DNA from: Chalara sp. BL73
Lineage: Eukaryota; Ascomycota; Leotiomycetes; Helotiales
DNA length: 64,000 nt
Direction of reading: 5' to 3'
Assembly (NCBI GenBank): GCA_918026815.1
Contig: CAKJVC010000014.1
Span: forward strand, 310,001-374,000
Numbering within the stretch: the first letter of the stretch is position 1; every line of letters starts with the position of its first letter. Position numbers and translations under genes: made by a program. Below, piece by piece: positions 33,843-44,915 of the stretch. The notes beneath the pieces are model-generated. The model was not told where the DNA came from and ran no database searches. It saw only the letters and a program-made list of their open reading frames with translations.

Positions 33843-35862
33843 CTATAGTCTGTGAAGGGAGCAAGATCTGAAGCACCCTGTTTGTGATATAAATGGTTAG
33901 CTATGTCGTGGAGTGATATGGTGGGAGAGCTGACAGTAGTGTGGGGTGCGAAAGGTGTCATTGGCTAACATGTATTTATTCAAACTGCAGCGGGCGACGA
34001 CAACCATGATGGGAGCCCGCTTAAATGTTCAAGAGGAGCTGGCTATCTATTGTGGTGCGCAGAGCCTCAAGGCCCAAGGTTTGTTGCTGAATCAACCGTG
34101 AATGAGAACTATGCCAATATAGGGAACTCTAAGTGATTGAGGGAGTGCAAGCGTCGAGGCTAAGGATATTAAAGGATTTTTTTGTCAGACTAGTTTCCTA
34201 GCTAAGGTCGTCTCTATTCGTGGCCTTGCCATATTGACATTGGCTATGGCGTAGGGGGATGGAGGGGCCACAACATTAGGCTTAAGATGAATCAATGCAG
34301 AAAGGCATGCACTATCGAGCCAACAGACAAGAAAAGACCGCGGTGGTTGCCCGGCTGCTGCGACAAAAATGATGAGGCTGAACCACAAGGGGCTGGTGAT
34401 TGGGCTGGTACACTGGATAGGTGCACATCGCCCCACTTGAGCCTCAATTTCGGCTCTACAAACTTTTTCAACAACTCATCGGTATCCTCATCCGGTGGTC
34501 ATCGTCTTCTGGCGAGACAGATAGACACGGTACTAGTACGGGGGCTGGGTTGCCTCGCGACCACTTGGGTTCTTACTAGAACGATTATCGTCTTTTGTGT
34601 AATCGTGAAACAGGATTTGATCCGGTTGTCTCTCGAATCATCCTACCGAACGTGGCCTTGAGAGGCCCCGTGAATACGTTGTGTACTCTAAGTTTAGCGT
34701 GATAGCACAAAAAACACGAAAAGCACGAAAAGCAACGATAATGTGACTGGTAGATGGCCGGATGCGTCTTCACAGTCAGAACAGACTATAGATGGCATGC
34801 GGCTCCTTGAGCTTCTAAGTTTCAGCAGTTACTTTAGTAGCCCGCCATTTATTTTCCCTACCTGAAGAATATGCAGTCCTGAGAGGCTACTGCAATCCCC
34901 TTTTCCCTGGCACCCGCCCTTACCGTGTACGTGCATTCTTGAGCTTGGCGATTATGCGGCTCTGTTCCCCTCATGGCCCCCATGCCCCCCATGCCACGGC
35001 CGTTTGATCGATATTCCTACGAATTTGGCCGCTTCTTTTTTAATTGAGCCCTTGCATATAATATATCTTTATCCTGCCTCACATCATGCATCATTATTTC
35101 CGAACTCGGGTGTATTCCATCGGCCCGAGATCAGCGGTTTGAGGCTCTTTGACGCCCGAAAATATTACCAGTCGGTTTGAGTTCGAGATTCCCCGTATAA
35201 GCCCTTATGAGCCTTGTACTCTATGTTGTATGCACTCTCCGGAAACACAGCCGCTGCTTCCCCGCCCTTCAGCATGTATTATAATTGACCAATGGTGAAG
35301 GTACACCCTACACCCAAGTTGCATGATGCTTGAGGTTTGGCTGCTATTACCTATTCCCTGGGGAGTGGTGGTACTCTACCGCCTAGGCCAATGTATTTTC
35401 AACATGTGACCAAATTTTTACGAAATAAATCTATGGTCTGCAAAGTGATTTGCTATAAGTTAAGCCTTGAGTTCTCAACATACCTAAGCAACTCGCAGCA
35501 TACAGATAGATCCATGTACAATGTCTCCGCTCCGCAAATTTGTTGGTTGAGAATAAATGTCTATGAAGCCACTATGTCGGATGTAAGTGGTAAAATTTCG
35601 CGCTAATTGTCTCTCCATATACTAGGCTCTTGGGCAAGGAGGGGTTCATGCTCTTGCGGTAATCTAAAGACAAGATAAATCACAGATCAGAAGTTAGGCT
35701 CAAATAGAACCATCTTTCTTATGCTTCAAAACTGCCCAAGGGACCAATGGCGGGTTGCAGTCAAAAGTGAACCTTTTAGATGGAAATCAAGAGGACGCAA
35801 ATAAGGATCATCATCAAAAGCATGAATATGTCTTTCAACCATGATCTAATTCTCACTAAAAA
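33843..35862. other. Intergenic region, about 2 kb, no gene recognised
   Basis: A plus-strand frame at 34287-34661 (124 codons) has no recognised domain. Scattered C-rich and T-rich tracts (34900-35060) look like promoter or spacer DNA. Confidence 0.5.
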
Positions 35863-37409
35863 TCACATCCCATGATCGATAACCATCTTCTCCACACCTC
35901 TTTCAATCACACCTGGCCCTGCCATCTCCATCTCGAACTCTAGATCAGGCTGTGCCTCACAGTACAAGGCATTCTTTTCACTGGCCATCTTAAAATTATA
36001 TGCAGCCTCCTCATCATTGATGGTATGCTTGACGAGCAAAGGATTTCCAGCACGTGCCGCCTCGACTTGAAGCTGGATCGCGCAGCCACGATCAAGGAGC
36101 CCGAACAGGAAACCTGCTTCATCTACAGTGCTGCCTGTAGATAGAAGACCATGGTTCAGCAGGATCGCAACCTTTTCGAAGCATCAACTTCCAATTCTCG
36201 TATGTTAAGCAGGAAACGGAATTTGTCTTACCTTATTCTTTGTTCCTAAACTCTTCGCAATATTCCTCCCTTCCTCCTCCGCAAACACGATTCCGCCATA
36301 ATCTGCGTACACAGCGATAGCATCATACAAATCACAGATATCCTGATTTAGCATATCAAGACCTGTGCCAAACGCCGACCATGCACGGCCAGCATTCGTG
36401 TGAGCGTGACATATGGCGTGGACGTCTGGGCGAGCCTTGTGGATCTCTGAGTGGATAAAGAATCCTGCTGCGTTGGCTGGTCTACTCTGTTCTAACTCAG
36501 CCTCAAATCACAGAACCACAAGCCGATGAGCAACTTTTTTTCCCCTTAGAAAGAAAGAAAGGGAGACGAAGGAGTGTCTAAGGTAAATGTGCAATAGAGC
36601 GCAACTTACTCTGTTACCACCAACAATCTTTCCAGTCGCGATATCTAGACATATCAGATCGCCGGCAGTCATGAGACCGAAATGTTTGCCGAGCGGATTC
36701 ATCCTGTCATGAAGCTCTCAAGTTAGCATTGCCTTATCAATTCCCTACTCCTGGTTTTTCGTGAGAAATTTCGAAGCACGAAAATACTCCTAGTACGCTC
36801 CTGAATATTCTCCGAATACTCTAATGAAATAAGCAGATTGTGAAGACTTGCTCGCAGGAGCATCAGGCTTACCAGATGTAGTTTTCGAACTCAGGGTCGC
36901 GGACGGAAATATGCCCGCTCATGCCCTCTGTGAAACCTTTGCGAGCGAAGTCGCGGAACGTCGCTGCTGTGTGGATGAGGATATGGCGACGATGTTCAGC
37001 ATGCGTGGCAAAGGTCGGGATTCCTGTCCGGATATCAGTTCAGGCCATGGCTACACAACCAGCCCGCTTGGGATTCAAGAAAGACAAATATAAATCGAGC
37101 TCCCTACACATAAAAGGAAAATAAAAGCTACAATATTCCTAATAACATGAAACTCTTAAACCCGCCCATGCCTCTCTTCCTGCTTTCTCTCAATATAAAC
37201 GAAACGCTAGCCTATCCGTGCCAAATTGAACATAAAAGGAAGCGCAACATACCAGCCAAAACGACCCCATGACTGATAGCCTCCAACGGCGTCTTATCCT
37301 CACCCCCGTGAACATGTTTCTCCGGCTCCCCCGACTCCGCTCTCCCAGCTTTCGTGACGTCCGCCTTGCCCACTGGTACCACAAGCTCTGCTGTCGCGGA
37401 CGGTGCCAT
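35863..37409 (-). CDS. Class II aldolase/adducin family protein
   Basis: Five exons (37409-37253, 37023-36873, 36703-36610, 36486-36232, 36171-35863) give 321 residues. The family includes zinc-dependent sugar-phosphate aldolases and the adducin head; most fungal members have no assigned substrate. Core features: [39 protein letters not shown], the [18 protein letters not shown] segment with paired His ligands, and [19 protein letters not shown] with a third His. The first 50 residues are variable and acidic, without a clear targeting signal. All four introns are GT-AG and keep phase. The last exon has no start codon of its own and would be missed by open-frame searching. It lies 370 bp downstream of, and in the same direction as, an acyl-CoA oxidase gene, so a shared role in acid or sugar catabolism is possible but not shown. 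Confidence 0.92.
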
Positions 37410-37781
37410 CTTGAAACTCTGATGGAAGTAAATTAAAAACCTCAGCTCTCTGTTACTATGCTAAAATTGAAACTTGGAGTTGTAGGGCTCCAGAAAGGGG
37501 GGTTCTGAGGCAGTAAGCGTCAAAGGCGTGCGCCTTTCGTGTGATGAAGTTTGTTCAGGTGGATGTGCAAGAGTGGGGCTTGGGGGTACTGTTGAGAGGC
37601 AAATGATGTCGTGTGTGCAACTGAATATCGGGGTTGCTCTGCTTTGGATCTTCAGTAATAACCCAAATTGGCGTACTATCAATTCCGAAATGGTATGAGC
37701 GGCTGTACATCCATAATCTAAATTGGCCTCTATTGATATCCAGCTATATACAAATTTCATATCCAACATGCAGGAGATCAT
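37410..37781. other. Intergenic region between tandem minus-strand genes
   Basis: 372 bp separating the end of the acyl-CoA oxidase gene from the start of the aldolase gene; it should hold the aldolase promoter. A minus-strand frame in it is not convincing. Confidence 0.55.
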
Positions 37782-39981
37782 CTACAGCTTACTCCGTATT
37801 TTGTCGACCTCGTCCTTCTTGATTATGATATCGCTATCTGGGTATGGATCCACGGTTAATCCATTCAATGGATTTAGCTCACTAGCTCGATAGAACATAT
37901 CCTCATAAACCTTACCATCCTTCCTGCCCAACGACGAATCAAGCTGCCAATCCGAGAACTGCCATGAATCAACCAGCCTCAGTGAATGCGGTCTAATTTC
38001 CTCCAGCAACTTCATCACCGTCTTCGTGCGCGCAAGCTGGATCTGGCGTACGGTTACAGCAGCTGAAGCGTAAAACTCGGAAGACTCTTTTTCAAGCGTG
38101 CTGAGAGCATACAAGCGGAAGAGCTTGTGTAAAACGTCAATGGTAGGCGAGTCGAGCTCGTATTTCAGGCTATCGCTTCGCAGTGCGTCATAGAAGTTCT
38201 TGACGACGATGTATTGCGAGTGTGCGGTGCTGAGCCGCCAAAAATCGACAAGAAGGGAGTTCCAGGAATTCTTCTCAACGTCGCGGCGTTTCAGTGCCTC
38301 GAAAGTTAAGTAGGACGTGCGCCAAGCAAAGGAATCGACTAGATCACTATCTGAGCCCAGAATGTCATGAGCGGCGCCCATATCTTGTTTATCGAGGAAT
38401 GTCGTGAGTATTCTTGTTGTGTCATTATTTGGAGCTTTGCCTGTCAGGACTGCGCGGGCCGATTTGAGGAGCTATTTCCGTTAGTATTTGTTTACAGGAA
38501 GAGAAGGGCAAGCTTACATAACGGGCTACCTGTTGAGTCAACATATAGTTGTCACCTTCCCAGGTTGGGGTAGGGAGGTAGTCTGCATACCACGTCCCGA
38601 TACCCGAAAAGTTACTATATCCATGGCCACCACATGCCCTTCGGCAGACCTCCAGGCCTTCAGCAGCAGTTGTACTGGCAAGTGCTTTGAGTCCACAAGA
38701 AGTGGCATGTAGGTCGGCCAAAAGATCACTTCCGGCATTCAACTCTTCTGGTCCAGGACGTCTTCGTGATACTGATGTATCTTGTCCAATATTCGCCATT
38801 CTCTTCTGGTTCTCCTGATACATCGCCATCATAGATTTTCCAGTGAAGTGCAGTGCGAAGGTTGATGCCAGGAGAGGCAGAAGCCTGAACTGCACCATCG
38901 TATAATTCAGTACTTGGTTCTCGCCTTGACCATCAGCTGGAGTTGCATCCTGGTCCTGAAACTGACGTCGCACGGAAGCATATCTAGTTGCAATTGTAAC
39001 GCCTCGGGCTAGAACTCCTCCTGCTTGATGGACAATCCCGCTTCGTACCCATGTCATGGTTCCATAGACGAGGGCTGCATTTGCAGGTCGTATGTATTTA
39101 TTTGTCTCTGGATCAACACTTGAAAACTTGGCTAGCATGTTGATGTGAGGGATTTTGAAGTGGTTGAAAAGGAGGAACCCATTGTCCATGGTGTTATAAC
39201 CGAACTTTGGCCCAATATCCCCAACATGTACCCCTTCCAACGGCTCATGAGTTTTCAAATCCCGAATCTGGACAACGAATGGATGTGGTCCGTATTGTTT
39301 TCCGTCAATAATGAGCTGTGCCATCACAACCGCATGGTTGGCAGTTCGGCCTAGAGAGCCAATCCACCATTTTGAAGCTGTGAGGTGTGGCGAGTGGATG
39401 ATGAACGTTTTATCCTCTGGATTCCATGTAGCAGTAGTCTCGAGACCACGCACGTTCGAACCATGTCCCAGTTCCGTTTGCGCATAGCAGCCAATGATCC
39501 TGTAGTTCTCCGCAGGTTCAAGGAAGAGCCTCTCTTGCTCTGGCGTAGATTGATTTCTTAGGGTGGTCTACAGAATAGTTAGGCTATACCCAAGGATATG
39601 ACATGGGCAATGACTTACAAGAAACATACTGGCATGCAACCCATATGGCCCAGGCTCACTGATCAGGTCATTGGCGACCGTCAACTCTTCATGGCTCCAT
39701 TTGTGTTGAGCTTCAAGCTGGCGCAGACGCTTTGCCCGAGCAAGGGCTGTCTTGAATCTGTCTACTCTTCCGTCGTAGTAGTTATTCCTCTTATCAAATA
39801 CCGGCTCAGCCTGCAGGATTTCGAGGATCTTTTGTTGGCGAGCTAGTGCCTCTTTTGTAAATAGGAGATTCGAGAGTTTCTCTACCGAAACCTTGGACTT
39901 CTCCCTTTCTGCTTGGATGAGGTCAGAACCTTGCGGCGATGATGGCTTCAGTTTCTTGACCCATTGAGGAGTGGGAGACAT
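37782..39981 (-). CDS. Acyl-CoA oxidase, peroxisomal
   Basis: Three exons (39981-39619, 39567-38518, 38471-37782) give 700 residues, the usual acyl-CoA oxidase length. The enzyme carries out the first step of peroxisomal beta-oxidation, oxidising acyl-CoA to trans-2-enoyl-CoA with FAD and making H2O2. Motifs: CYAQTELGHGSNVRGLETTA (FAD/substrate region), SPHLTASKWWIGSLGRTANH, KFGYNTMDNGFLLFNHFKIP, CRRACGGHGYSNFSGIGTWY and TPTWEGDNYMLTQQVARYLL, whose Glu is the expected catalytic base. The protein ends in SKL, a classic PTS1 peroxisome signal. The ATG at 39981 is chosen because the longer frame begins with TTG. The reader may compare it with ACOX1/POX1; the chain-length preference cannot be seen. 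The 0.4-kb spacing to the aldolase gene downstream suggests a loosely linked pair. Confidence 0.96.
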
Positions 39982-41281
39982 TTTGAATGAGTATAGCTGG
40001 TACAAGACTGGAAATTAGGGGAGGATGTAAGAGAAGTACAAGTACTTTGAAATGACGGTTGTCTCGGGCCTCGGTCCTGGAGAAAGGAAGCCCACGATGA
40101 ATATTATACGGTTCATGGAGGCGACTCCAAGTCGACATCATGACCCCGAAATCCCTTGGACGCTAAGCTGATGCCTCGGTCCATTACGCTGAGGTAATTG
40201 GCTTTTCAAAGACAGCAAGTCAGACCAAGCCCCGACACCGGTGGATCGAGGTGTGTAGAATATCCACATTTCAATGCAAACAAAGTGCAAGAGAAGGGTC
40301 GGATCTTTTTATTTGTATCACCGAGCGAGGCTGATGTCCTTGGGTATTGTCACAAGCAAATTGTAGACATCTCTCGACCTGATTGGCCAGATTTTATCCC
40401 CGATATGCATATGCACCCACCCCCTGGATATGCTATATTGGGAGAATCAGGGCATTACTTTTGGCCATAAGTTTTTGTATCGTCCTTTTCATCTCATGCC
40501 ATAGGATGGCTAAGTATCATGTTCATCGATAGGCAATAGGCCGTAACGGGGCTTGGCAACTCAACTAATCTTCCCATCTTAGGGTCATCATGTAGACTCA
40601 ATCTAGGCGACACTATAACTACCTACCTTATGTTTCTGTGCGGATGGCCAATTTATGATAGTTTTTAATTACATTATCAGAATGAAACTTATGAATAGAG
40701 TGATTCACTGTCATACGGCTTCGGTGTCAATAAACTGAGTATCTCTAGTTCCTCCATATAAGTGATCAGAATAAGCTGAAGTTATGCAGAATTTCGAATC
40801 CAATGTAAAATGCTCCATTCAATGTAATCTATGAAGTGCGCATCCTAGGAGCCGTTCTCTCCTCTTGCCGGATCAATTCACGATCATAACTCTTGAGTTT
40901 GCGGAGACATGAAACTCTGTTGTATGAGCGCCGTTTCTTATGCTTCAGAGGTAGGAAATGTGGACGTAGTGGTGCTCTCTCAATTATGCGCATCTCCACG
41001 ACAACATAACCCGTCGCAGAAGCTTTGTTGGAAGTAGATTTTGATGGCTGAGGAGGGACTTTCCATTGGGTCTTCGAAATATGAATTACTCTAGGTTGAA
41101 CGGGGGTGATTTACCAAGTTGGGGTTGCTAGTTGGAAATTGCTATCCTTCCATCGTTCCTGCCTCTACTTTGGAAGGAAATATGTTAATCAAGTCCGGAA
41201 AGTTCATCGACTATCTGGGTTATTATTATCAAAGCGGAGACACGTGTGTACAGTATCGCTATCCTATACTACCTCTGAAAA
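39982..41281. other. Divergent intergenic region, about 1.3 kb
   Basis: No gene recognised. It lies between the acyl-CoA oxidase start and the secreted cysteine-rich protein start and should hold both promoters. Confidence 0.5.
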
Positions 41282-41936
41282 ATGATATTTTATTTCTACC
41301 TTACCCTAGCTCTCGCTTTGACGAGTGTCGCCGAACTATATCATCCACTGCGCAAGATACAGCATGACTTCTTTGCGACTCTAGAACGAGGCAAGAATGT
41401 CCCTTACTACACTTGTGGTGATCAGCAAGAAAGTTGCGAGAAATTTGATCAGCCGGTAAAGAATTCAATTGTGCTCCGTTCGATAGATACTCTAACACTT
41501 ATAGAATATATGCTGCCCCGTAACCATGACTTGCTACCACACGGCTGCGACAGTGTCTCAAGTCTTTTGCTGCAAAATCAACAAACCCGATGACGACTGT
41601 ACGGCTGGTTTGGAAGGGCCACCGAAATGCATGCCTGGTACAAGGGAATGTTCAGATGCCACAGGAGGAGGTTGTTGCCCGTCTGATATGCATTGCTCTC
41701 CAAATGGATGTATTCAAATCAAGAAGCCTTCTATCATTGGTAGCTCACCGACTGCAGTTGGAAGCACAGTTGTTACGATCACTGAGAATCCAGCATCAAC
41801 TGCAACACTCCCTAAAGAAGGAGAAGTCGGGCAGGTCGCTGGTGTAGGAAGAGCATTTGAGTTCTCAACATGCTGTGTTCCTTGGCTGGTTCTCTTCCTC
41901 ATTGCAAGCGTAGCTTGCTTAATGAACCTTTTGTAG
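41282..41936 (+). CDS. Small secreted cysteine-rich protein with GPI-like C-terminus
   Basis: Two exons (41282-41455, 41505-41936) give 201 residues. The N-terminus MIFYFYLTLALALTSVAEL is a signal peptide. The mature part has many Cys: YYTCGDQQESC, then across the intron NICCPVTMTCYHTAATVSQ, VFCCKINKPDDDC, CMPGTRECSDATGGGCC and CSPNGC, suggesting a disulfide-rich fold. A Ser/Thr-rich linker follows, and the last 20 residues (WLVLFLIASVACLMNLL) are hydrophobic with no charged tail, as for GPI anchoring. The protein is probably on the cell surface or in the wall. I do not recognise a named family; the GGGCCP...CSPNGC block is common in fungal surface proteins. Such proteins are often considered effector or adhesion candidates, without evidence here. 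The intron is 49 nt and in phase. Confidence 0.8.
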
Positions 41937-42365
41937 CTCAGGCTCGAGTCATGGTTTTGTGCGTTTCAGAAGCACAGAAACATTTGCACACAACTAGACG
42001 AAGATTGTTGTAAAGCCTGGAAAGCAAGATTAAGTGGAGTACGTAGCAGGCTTGATCAAGTATGAATCAATACTGCAATCAGTAAAAGAGTGTCAATCAT
42101 AAATCCCCTGCAGGAGAGTCTTTGTGTGCAAAATTGATAAGACATCAAGGCCATTTTTTGCAAACATATATGTACTACTAGATAGCCAGGATGACTACAT
42201 CCACGCTAAGGCAAGGCTACAGCCTTGTTTACACATCCCTGCCATAAACCACCTGCCTGGCGTCAGCTCATACCGACAATGTCAAGTACCTGAAGCGTAA
42301 AGACAGGTGATGGCCCTCAATGCCATACATTCGACTTTGCAACGGCTTCCATCGAACTACACAAT
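41937..42365. other. Intergenic region
   Basis: About 430 bp between tandem genes; nothing recognised beyond a presumed promoter for the transporter. Confidence 0.55.
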
Positions 42366-44318
42366 ATGGCGGATTCAGCGGAGGAGCCCTTGATGCGCAA
42401 TGAGGACATAGATGGCCAGAATGACGACCTTACAGACGTCTCCCTTCTTCTCGAAAAAAACCTTCGGCACCCTGGAATATTTGTTTGGCTTCTAACGTTC
42501 TCCGCCGGGATTAGTGGGCTGCTGTTTGGATGTGGGTTGAATCTATTTGTAGTTATGCAAACATACAAGACGCATATTGACTATGAAAAGCGGACTAGAA
42601 GCTAACACAAAAACTAGATGACACTGGAGTGATTTCTGCAACCCTAGTGTCCATTAAGGACTCGCTTGGTCATCCGTTAAGTGCCTTTGACAAGTCTATC
42701 ATCACTTCCATCACGGCTCTCTTCGCTTTGTTCATATCGCCAGTGTCGGGCATGATCGCGGATAACTTAGGCAGGAAACGAGTTGTTCTTCTAGCGGACA
42801 TTGCTTTTTTAACCGGCGCAGTATTGCAAGCAGTCAGCCACTCCGTCTTGCTGATGGTGATTGGCAGGGCCATTGTTGGTCTTGCCGTGGGTGCTGGAAG
42901 CTTTGTCGTTCCGCTATATATTGCAGAGCTAGCGCCTGCTCCTTTCCGAGGACGTCTGGTTACGCTCAACATTCTCTTTGTGACGGCTGGCCAAGTGGTT
43001 GCTTATATTATAGGCTGGATCTTTGTGCAATGGGGTGATGAATTAACTGGTTGGCGCTGGATCGTCGGACTTGGCGCGGTCCCTGCTCTAACACAGAGTG
43101 TTGTTATGCTTTTTATGCCAGAGACTCCTCGATGGCTCGTTATGGTCGGGCGGCGCGATGAATCTAGAAGCGTCTTGAACAAGGTGTTCGGTGCAGGACC
43201 AGAATTTCAGCCGGTGGTGGATGGTGTGCTGAAAGGAATAGAGGCCGAAGTCCGAGAGGAAGAAGAAGCTAAAAGAGGAAGAGCAAGAAATCAAAAGAAA
43301 AAAGTGGGAAATACTTGGTTTTCAAACGCCCTCGATACCTGGAACGAACTGTTGCGTATAGGTGGCAATCGAAGAGCTCTAACAATCGGTGCGTTTCATG
43401 TATACTCTGGATACTGCTTTATCAAGTTTCTACCGATTAAGACATTGTATACTTACCACGCATCCCTATATAGCTTGCCTTCTACAAGGACTCCAACAAC
43501 TATGCGGCTTTGTAAGTCGAATTCCCAGCGTACCAAGTTTAGAACTAATCGACATAGAACTCTCTAATGTACTTCTCTGCCACCATTTTCATGATTCTTG
43601 GCTTTTCGGACCCAACTCTGACGTCGCTCTCTGTTGCTCTAACAAATTTCTTCATGACCTGCGTTGCCTTGATGATCATCGATAGGGCTGGCAGGCGACG
43701 AATCTTGCTATGGTCAGTCCCTGTAATGGCGGCCGCGCTCCTCTTTTGTAGTATAGGCTTTCACTTCATAGACATTCCGCCTGATCTCGCTTCTATCCCT
43801 GAAGACATCCCTCTTTCGAGTCGAAGGGCGCCATTATTTGTTCTCGCGAGTGTTATGCTTTATGTAGCAGCATATGCTCTTGGCCTAGGGAATGTACCAT
43901 GGAGTAAGTAACATAGAAGCTCGTCCTATTTTCCATCTGAAGACACATCACCATTTGTTCCGAGCCTCGCTAATGTAGAGGCTTGCAGTGCAGAGTGAAC
44001 TCTTCCCACTTAGTGTTCGTTCCCTGGGCTCTGGAATTTCTACGAGCACGAATTGGGGAGCGAATTTTGTTATTGGCTTGACCTTCCTACCCATGATGGA
44101 GTGGCTTACTCCAACTTGGACCTTTATAGTATATGCGCTTCTATGTATCGTTGGCTGGTTTTGCATCTGGCGTATATACCCCGAGACGAAAGGATTGAGC
44201 TTGGTACGTATCATGGATAATATAAAAGCTCCGCGTTAATTTGTGATAGGAGGAGATCGGTAGCCTTCTTGCCGATGGCTGGGGCGTAAAAGCGACCCAA
44301 AGAAGGACAGAAGATTAA
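42366..44318 (+). CDS. MFS sugar transporter, myo-inositol (ITR)-like
   Basis: Six exons (42366-42531, 42618-43388, 43474-43511, 43558-43903, 43989-44203, 44250-44318) give 534 residues with the 12-helix plan of sugar/inositol porters. Signature motifs are present: GLLFGYDTGVISATL (formed across intron 1 as T|AT), DNLGRKRVVL, VPLYIAELAPAPFRGRLV, PETPRWLVMVGRRDESR, LQGLQQLCGFNSLMYFSATI (made of the 38-nt third exon plus exon 4), DRAGRRRIL, NVPWMQSELFPLSVRSLGSG and PETKGLSLEEIG. The long acidic/basic central loop and GLQQLCGFNSLMY favour the Itr1/Itr2 inositol branch over hexose carriers, but substrate is inference. It is a plasma-membrane proton symporter by family. All junctions keep phase, so the model is strong. 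Confidence 0.93.
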
Positions 44319-44915
44319 ACCTCAGCAGTCTTGCTAATAATTAGCCACAAAGGATGATAGTTGACCAACTTGATGTATTCAATACAGTGCGACTCAGAGC
44401 GCGATATGAAATCAAAGGAAGAAACCTGAAGATACATAATGCCCCGCCTTAGAATAAAGATCCAGCCACCAAGATTATAGACAAAGCAGCTCACAAGAAC
44501 TGGGCTCTATAAGTGGTTCTGGTAAGGCAGGAAGGTATTACTGATTAGAGAAAATGGAAGAGATGGATTGACAATGGTTCCGCCATTTGTCACAACAATA
44601 TTACATAGATATTGGGATCTAATGACTACTCTGTTGATTTAAGATATAAACACTTCTCACATAATGAATCAGTAAATATGTGAATGAGTTTCAGAATATT
44701 CAAGCGCAGTTGTTAGTCACGTGAGATATTATTGACCATGTCCCGCTCCACACTGCAAAGACCCCACCATCCCGCCTCCTCCTACCTCAGCAACAATCTT
44801 GTCCGAGGCCATTTTCACCACCAGCGCAGGCTGAAAACAGTAACGATCGTACAGGTAGTCTAACAACTCTTCCATTCATAGCATACGATTCCATATTTGA
44901 GACTCAACTGCGAGG
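44319..44915. promoter_or_regulatory. Promoter region of the exportin gene with a TCACGTGA site
   Basis: About 600 bp upstream of CRM1. The palindrome TCACGTGA lies at 44717-44724, about 190 bp before the start, and is followed by a C-rich leader. The E-box core CACGTG is a bHLH target; use here is unproven. Confidence 0.45.

Noticed and set aside
34287..34661. 124-codon plus-strand frame
   Set aside because: No domain, no signal peptide, and no splice structure; isolated in a non-coding stretch.
34585..34773. Possible tRNA, from GGATCAAATCC on the minus strand
   Set aside because: The T loop would need GTTC; here it is GATC. No A box or cloverleaf partner was found at a suitable distance.
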